Shown: piece by piece, positions 24,054 to 28,248 of the stretch | How positions within the stretch are numbered: position 1 is the stretch's first letter | Layout: each line of letters opens with the position of its first letter | Assembly: GCA_041159865.1 (NCBI GenBank) | Contig: JBEAXK010000147.1 | Coordinates: 1-28,248 of the forward strand | Direction: 5' to 3' | Origin: BJGN01 sp041159865 | GTDB taxonomy: Bacteria > Bacteroidota > Bacteroidia > Chitinophagales > Saprospiraceae | DNA: 28,248 nt | Made by a program: the position numbers and the translations under genes | The notes under the pieces: model-generated | Database searches by the model: none | Told to the model about the DNA's origin: nothing | What the model saw: only the letters and a program-made list of their open reading frames with translations

Positions 24054-25956
24054 TTAGTTTAAAATTTTGAACTTCAACATCTGGTTGCAAATTATTACCC
24101 ATTATAACCTGACGAACATTTAAAACATCTTTGGGGAATTTTGGCTTTGCATCCTCATTCCAACGAAAACCACTCAGACGCATTTTTAAGTGATCTGCTT
24201 TTAGCATTGGCACTACCTGGGTTTTAGGTTTTACATAAAAAACTATTTTTTCGACTTCATTATTGCCAAAATAAATATTCATTAATCCACAAGATGTCTT
24301 ATCGACCCCCACGTAGGCATTTTCCTCATCTTTTATGTAATAAACCACCTCTGCATTTCCTTTTGCAGTCATTTGATGAAGATTTTTCTCTATAAAATAA
24401 GCATCTATGGTTCTACCTTGAATCTGATTATAAAAAATACTATCTAATTCATTAATAATGATACTATTGCCCAACAAATTAATCTCTTTGATACCTGATT
24501 TACCATTGGTCAAAATCAAGGTATCGGCTGAAAACTGACTGGTATCTGTCCAGGCCACAGGATTCTTGAACATAGAAATTAAGCTATCTGTAGGGTTATA
24601 AGAAAGGGAATCGCAAACTGCCTGTAAGTCCGATTTAAAAACTCTGACATCCTCGTTTGCAACAAAAATGCGGGTTGAGTCTAGACCGGTTGTATCAGGC
24701 CTTATGGAGAACAAGGTATTTGCACTAAGGTATAAAGAATCATTATCTAACAGAACAATCATCAAAGGACGCTCATTCCATTTATTATAGGCTTTAAAAT
24801 ATTCCTTATCCTTTTGGTATAAAAGGGTATCACTATAAAGCGTAATATTTTCAGAGGTATCTCGCCAGATAATATGACCAAAAGCAAGACCGAATCCTGT
24901 AGTTTCCTGATAATCAACCTGGTCAGCTTCCAGAAACTGAGGAGGGTCACTGATTAAAGACCTTCCACGAGTGGTATAAGTACCTTCCTTTTTATTGTAC
25001 CGAATGGAATCAGCCTTTATATCTTGTAATTTTTCATAATCTTCATAGTGTGCTGAACCAAAAATATCCAACTGATCAGAAATTTCAGAAAAAACGATGA
25101 CATCCCCCTTTGCCAAGCGCAGTGAATCACTGAGAAAAGCATTACCTAAGAGAAAATATTTTTTTTGTTCTTCAATTAATCTGATGGTATCTGCGATTGC
25201 TGTTTCATCGCCCTTTTTATATTGAGCTTTTTGAATAAAGTCCGCTTTTCCCGTTAAAGTTTCATAAAAGCCACTTTCCGTATATATATCAGCACTATCT
25301 GTTTTCAACCTGGTAGGTGCATGAAAATAAATAACTTCCTTTTCTGTATCAAAAGTAAGGGTATCGGAACGAAGGGCAAAATCAGTATCTATAACAATGA
25401 CGCTATCCTTAAAGGCTGCAAGATAGGTTTCTGTATGATAAGATCCACTTTTGCTGCTGAGTTGGGTTTCACCCGAATAAAATATACCACCGTCTTTATA
25501 AGTAGCTGTTTTTTTATTCATATCGTAAAACAAGGTATCTGTAAACAACTTGGATTTATTTTTATTTAGTTGAATATTTCCAATCAATTTTGCTCTGCTT
25601 GAATCACTATCATACTCAAGAGAATTAGCAAAAACCTTTATAGAATCACCTTCCCAAAAAACAACATTTCCATAAGCCCAAACGAACGATTCATTTTGAA
25701 TGATCGCAGAATCGCAATACATCCTGACCTTTTTTTGTTTCAATTCTACCTGACCCACCAATTTTTGAATACTATTTTCCCCTTCTTGAGATATTAGAAA
25801 ATCTTTGGCAAAAAGGACTTTTACCCTATTATCCTGGGTTTGGGTGTTCGAATTTTGGGCATCCAATTGAAAAACTCCACTTCCAGCCATCAAAAGAATG
25901 ATGAATACAAGGTATTTTAAAAAAGAAAAAGGTAAAAGAATGCTTGGTAAGCCCAT
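24043..25956 (-). CDS. OstA/LptA-like periplasmic protein
   Basis: A 637-residue exported protein (signal about 1-33, ending QLDAQ). Residues about 40-200 match the OstA-like N-terminal domain (LVGQVELKQKKVRMYCDSA, GNVVFWEGDSIKVFANSLEYD). Similar beta-repeat units with the pattern 'xADTLxY' or 'DSLxYN' continue to about residue 590 and build an elongated beta-jellyroll like LptA/LptD-N. In Bacteroidota such proteins are thought to form or extend the periplasmic LPS bridge; that role is inferred here. The Asp/Ser/Thr-rich repeats contain many 'DSxxxDT' elements. The first 11 bases of the BatE-like gene overlap its end. Confidence 0.88.
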   Translation of the reverse strand: MGLPSILLPFSFLKYLVFIILLMAGSGVFQLDAQNSNTQTQDNRVKVLFAKDFLISQEGENSIQKLVGQVELKQKKVRMYCDSAIIQNESFVWAYGNVVFWEGDSIKVFANSLEYDSDSSRAKLIGNIQLNKNKSKLFTDTLFYDMNKKTATYKDGGIFYSGETQLSSKSGSYHTETYLAAFKDSVIVIDTDFALRSDTLTFDTEKEVIYFHAPTRLKTDSADIYTESGFYETLTGKADFIQKAQYKKGDETAIADTIRLIEEQKKYFLLGNAFLSDSLRLAKGDVIVFSEISDQLDIFGSAHYEDYEKLQDIKADSIRYNKKEGTYTTRGRSLISDPPQFLEADQVDYQETTGFGLAFGHIIWRDTSENITLYSDTLLYQKDKEYFKAYNKWNERPLMIVLLDNDSLYLSANTLFSIRPDTTGLDSTRIFVANEDVRVFKSDLQAVCDSLSYNPTDSLISMFKNPVAWTDTSQFSADTLILTNGKSGIKEINLLGNSIIINELDSIFYNQIQGRTIDAYFIEKNLHQMTAKGNAEVVYYIKDEENAYVGVDKTSCGLMNIYFGNNEVEKIVFYVKPKTQVVPMLKADHLKMRLSGFRWNEDAKPKFPKDVLNVRQVIMGNNLQPDVEVQNFKLNEN

Positions 25957-25973
25957 TTAATATAAATAAGGAA

Positions 25974-25981
25974 CAAATATA
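25974..25981 (-). promoter_or_regulatory. Candidate -7 box for the OstA-like/BatE-like operon
   Basis: On the minus strand it reads TATATTTG (matches TAnnTTTG), 18 bases upstream of the ATG at 25956. A TTTG lies 15 bases further upstream, a spacing shorter than the usual 19-21. Confidence 0.45.
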
Positions 25982-26042
25982 CTTTTGAAGTTATACCAAA
26001 ACAACAATTTACACATAAATAAAAACCAAGGTAAGTTTTAAT

Positions 26043-26050
26043 TAACTTTG
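26043..26050 (+). promoter_or_regulatory. Candidate -7 box for the DUF4293 gene
   Basis: TAACTTTG matches TAnnTTTG and lies 65 bases upstream of the ATG at 26115. No clear -33 TTTG is visible about 19 bases upstream. Confidence 0.4.
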
Positions 26051-26114
26051 TATACCTGAATTGTTGCAGGATTAACAGACTAAATCAATTATTAATTTTT
26101 AACTTATTTCCAGA

Positions 26115-26480
26115 ATGATACAAAGAATTCAAACCTTGTTTTTATTGTTAGGCGCCATTTCTGCAGGATATATATCCATGAACAGTCTTGGAATTTGGGA
26201 GCATTTTGCCTTTGCCTTCGCTTCGATTATAAGTTTAATCATCATCAGTTTATTTAAGCGAAGGAAACTTCAGATAAATTTATGTGCTGGGGTGGTATTG
26301 CCCTTGTATGCAGCGGGAATAACCCTTATTTTATTTTTCAGTGAAGGGCATTATGATCAGGGCAATAAAAAGACGAGTTTACTGATTAGTTTTTTTGTTG
26401 GATTCATTGCTACCATTATGGCTATTTTAAGGATTAAAAAAGACGACAAGATTGTGAAGGAATCCAACAGATTGAGATAA
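26115..26480 (+). CDS. DUF4293-family small membrane protein
   Basis: A 121-residue inner-membrane protein. It starts with MIQRIQTLFLLLG, typical of the DUF4293 family found across Bacteroidota, and has four predicted membrane helices (about 7-25, 28-46, 56-76 and 89-107). A basic loop (KRRK at about 48-51) and a basic C-terminal tail (106-121) suggest the cytoplasmic side. No function is established for the family. It is transcribed alone, facing the ExbD gene, with a strong bidirectional terminator between the two. Confidence 0.85.
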   Translation: MIQRIQTLFLLLGAISAGYISMNSLGIWEHFAFAFASIISLIIISLFKRRKLQINLCAGVVLPLYAAGITLILFFSEGHYDQGNKKTSLLISFFVGFIATIMAILRIKKDDKIVKESNRLR

Positions 26481-26482
26481 AA

Positions 26483-26514
26483 AAAAGCCTTGCATGTAAA
26501 AATGCAAGGCTTTT
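26483..26514. terminator. Strong bidirectional intrinsic terminator
   Basis: AAAAGCCTTGCAT (26483-26495) and ATGCAAGGCTTTT (26502-26514) form a perfect 13-bp stem with a 6-base loop (GTAAAA). It has A- and T-runs on the outer sides, so it can work from both strands. It lies just after the DUF4293 stop and about 20 bases beyond the stop of the convergent second exbD. Confidence 0.9.
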
Positions 26515-26535
26515 AAGACTTTATAATCTCAGAAA

Positions 26536-27003
26536 TTATTCCGGTTTTTTCTTAGCAGAATAATTTATTTTGAGTTGATTGGCCTTTCTCAGTTCCGTTT
26601 TTACATCCTGAACAATACCCATGGTTACTCTTCCATCAACTCTAAGGGAAGTTGTAATTTTAGATCTTTGTGCTTCCGGAATTTTAACACGGAAGCGCTC
26701 CAGGAAAATAGGAATTTCATTTACATTAGAAAACTTATCCCCTAATTGTAATCTTGGTTTAGTACCGTAGGTAGCTTTGTATTTTTCCACGGGTCTGCCA
26801 ATATACAAGTAATTGACAAGGGACTTGTCCTCCAACTTGGTAAGTTGCGTAGCGAAAGGAGTTGTCACTTTCACCATCAATTCTGAATCACGTAATTTAG
26901 TAACCACCATGAAGAAGAACAACAACATGAAAACGATATCGGGTAATGAGGCCGTGCTAATTGCCGGTTGAGGCTTCTTTTTTCCTTTTGAAAACTTAGA
27001 CAT
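26536..27003 (-). CDS. exbD: Biopolymer transporter ExbD/TolR family protein (second copy)
   Basis: A 155-residue ExbD/TolR protein. It has a short basic cytoplasmic N-terminus, then a single membrane helix (about 21-37) with the conserved Asp (D22 in LPDIVFMLLFF) that carries protons through the ExbB/TolQ pentamer, then a periplasmic domain of about 115 residues. It differs clearly in the periplasmic part from the copy upstream, so the motor may use a mixed ExbD pair. It lies 71 bases after the first exbD and ends at a strong terminator, so it is the last gene of the operon. Confidence 0.95.
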   Translation of the reverse strand: MSKFSKGKKKPQPAISTASLPDIVFMLLFFFMVVTKLRDSELMVKVTTPFATQLTKLEDKSLVNYLYIGRPVEKYKATYGTKPRLQLGDKFSNVNEIPIFLERFRVKIPEAQRSKITTSLRVDGRVTMGIVQDVKTELRKANQLKINYSAKKKPE

Positions 27004-27074
27004 AGTTAATCATTTTGCTCCCACCAAATGGCGGGAAAATGAGATTGAACAGATATAAAAACGCTCAAATCTAA

Positions 27075-27632
27075 TTATTTTTCTTCTCCAAAACTTGTAG
27101 GTTCAGCTTCGGATAACACCATTGGGATTTCATCTTTAATAGACTTTCTCCAGGCAAGTGGCAAATCTTCACTATATTTTACGCCATATTTTCTAAGACA
27201 CATTTCATCCCATAGTTCATCGTAGGCTGCCTTCAACTCATTATAAACACTCACATAGGTTTCATAATTGGTACCTCTGTCATTTTTGAGTGTAATAATA
27301 GCTTTTGTGGGCCTCTCTGATAAATCTTCCCTTTTGGTAGGATTAACGATAAACTCTTTTGTTTTTTCTCTGAGCATGGTAATGTCCATAGACTCTCCTC
27401 TGACGAGCAAATCATTTTGGGCATTGACAAGCACAGCGAATACATTTCTCGATTTGAGCTTAGTAATATCTGGATCTTCTTCAGACCAAGGTGGCAATTT
27501 TACAGTGATACCTTTATCCTCTACAATAGTAGTAGTCACGAGGAAGAAAATGAGAAGAAGGAAAGCAATATCGGCCATTGAGCCCGCATTGATTTCATTA
27601 CTCATTCTGTCTCTGGAATTCTTTTTTGCCAT
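27075..27632 (-). CDS. exbD: Biopolymer transporter ExbD/TolR family protein (first copy)
   Basis: A 185-residue ExbD/TolR protein. The single helix (about 20-38) carries D21 in MADIAFLLLIFF, the proton-path aspartate. The periplasmic domain is longer than usual because of a C-terminal extension from about residue 135 with several Lys/Glu and a WDEMCLRKYG segment. It works with an ExbB/TolQ-type channel to drive TonB-dependent or Tol-type envelope processes. It starts 8 bases after the small membrane protein gene, consistent with one operon. Confidence 0.95.
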   Translation of the reverse strand: MAKKNSRDRMSNEINAGSMADIAFLLLIFFLVTTTIVEDKGITVKLPPWSEEDPDITKLKSRNVFAVLVNAQNDLLVRGESMDITMLREKTKEFIVNPTKREDLSERPTKAIITLKNDRGTNYETYVSVYNELKAAYDELWDEMCLRKYGVKYSEDLPLAWRKSIKDEIPMVLSEAEPTSFGEEK

Positions 27633-27640
27633 GGACTAGA

Positions 27641-28114
27641 TTATTTGAAGAAGTTACGAATCTCACTTAAAACAAAAACTACAATTGCAACTGCAGTAAT
27701 TATTAAAGAAGTAGTGATAGAACCCCCAATGAATTTAAGAGCAAATGGTGATACACCTCCTACTTTTTCTACGGTATTAGCCATTATTCCAGTAACTTCA
27801 CTTGGTGCTGCCACTATAGTTGCGACATAAACTCCTCCCATAACAAGAAGAGCTAAAAGACCTTTTAAAGATTCTTTAAAATTTAAAGCAACTTGAAAGA
27901 CACCAAAGAATAAAAGTAAAACGACTGATAAAACAGTTAGAACTAAAGAAGCCACCAAACCAAAATCAAAAATAGTAGTCTTACGTTGTTCTTCAAGTGG
28001 AAGGGCTGAGAATTCTTCTAATCCTCCGGCAGCAATAGCAAAGAAAATCACCGTAATCAGAGTTCCCACACCAAAGGCCAATGCCTGTCCGTTTTTGGCT
28101 AGAAATTTATACAT
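27641..28114 (-). CDS. Four-helix membrane protein of an ExbB/ExbD operon (function unknown)
   Basis: A 157-residue integral membrane protein with hydrophobic segments at about 11-30, 49-73, 82-102 and 130-152 and a short Glu-rich loop at 32-46. I do not recognise a named domain. It sits between the ExbB/TolQ-type channel gene (14 bases upstream) and the first exbD (8 bases downstream), a position seen in Bacteroidota exb operons, so it is probably an accessory part of the same proton-driven complex. That function is inferred from context only. Confidence 0.85.
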   Translation of the reverse strand: MYKFLAKNGQALAFGVGTLITVIFFAIAAGGLEEFSALPLEEQRKTTIFDFGLVASLVLTVLSVVLLLFFGVFQVALNFKESLKGLLALLVMGGVYVATIVAAPSEVTGIMANTVEKVGGVSPFALKFIGGSITTSLIITAVAIVVFVLSEIRNFFK

Positions 28115-28128
28115 AAGGTGGGGATTAA

Positions 28129-28248
28129 TTATTTTTTGAAAATATTGTTTTCGGTCATGATATCTAATAAACCAATTGATGCATCTTCCATTTTGTTTAC
28201 AATACCGTCGATTTTACTTACGATATAATTATAAAAAATCTGAAGAAT
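28129..28248 (-). CDS. MotA/TolQ/ExbB proton channel, C-terminal fragment (runs off right edge)
   Basis: The last 39 residues of a gene entering from the right edge, in frame from 28248 to the TAA at 28129-28131. The fragment has an amphipathic helix (YNYIVSKIDGIVNKMEDASI) and the ending TENNIFKK, which fits the C-terminal helix of Bacteroidota ExbB/TolQ proteins. The identity leans on the two ExbD genes directly downstream; the membrane helices lie outside the window. Confidence 0.7.
   Translation of the reverse strand: MLQIFYNYIVSKIDGIVNKMEDASIGLLDIMTENNIFKK

Overview
The window looks like a chromosomal segment of a free-living or environmental member of the Bacteroidota, possibly from the Saprospiria/Chitinophagia side, although I cannot fix the genus from sequence alone. 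The reasons are: AT-rich DNA; TAnnTTTG-type -7 boxes in front of several genes with little Shine-Dalgarno signal; Bacteroidota-typical families (DUF4293, a BatE-like protein, an OstA-like protein, paired ExbD proteins, a NagZ/beta-lactamase fusion, and an NtrC-like regulator with GSFTSA instead of GAFTGA); and many lipoprotein or secreted products.

Layout. 1-135 may hold the end of a gene that runs off the left edge. 79-552 is an array of short hairpin repeats (core ACCCTGAAAGGGTG, tail ATGATTATAGAAA) with inverted and diverged members. 554-5747 is a four-gene minus-strand operon: three secreted amidohydrolase paralogues, of which only the middle one keeps the metal-binding HxH, followed by an NlpC/P60 lipoprotein. 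5944-14825 is a plus-strand run: a TMTC-like membrane glycosyltransferase with TPRs, a GH3/beta-lactamase fusion, a very large lipoprotein with beta-propeller, HEAT repeats and cytochrome c, and a pentapeptide-repeat protein that overlaps it. 14832-16890 (minus) holds a degenerate sigma-54-type response regulator and a LOG-family protein. 17007-21012 (minus) is an operon of a vanadium-haloperoxidase-like lipoprotein, a DASS/SLC13 transporter and an M20 amidohydrolase. 21172-22449 (plus) is a two-lobed aspartyl protease with PDZ. 22543-23265 (plus) is rplU-rpmA. 23271-25956 (minus) is an OstA-like protein overlapping a BatE-like TPR/SH3 protein. 26115-26480 (plus) is a DUF4293 protein ending in a strong hairpin terminator. 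26536-28248 (minus) is an ExbB/TolQ-type operon: the partial proton channel, a four-helix membrane protein and two ExbD proteins.

Taken together, most genes serve the cell envelope: peptidoglycan and glycan turnover, secreted hydrolases, LPS transport and proton-driven outer-membrane energisation. Only rplU-rpmA is core information processing. I see no CRISPR-Cas, prophage, insertion sequence, tRNA or rRNA. The most unusual signals are the covarying hairpin repeats, the amidohydrolase triad with two predicted pseudoenzymes, the strong hairpin inside the first codons of the pentapeptide gene, the regulator lacking both the sigma-54 contact motif and a DNA-binding domain, and a perfect inverted repeat in the rplU promoter.
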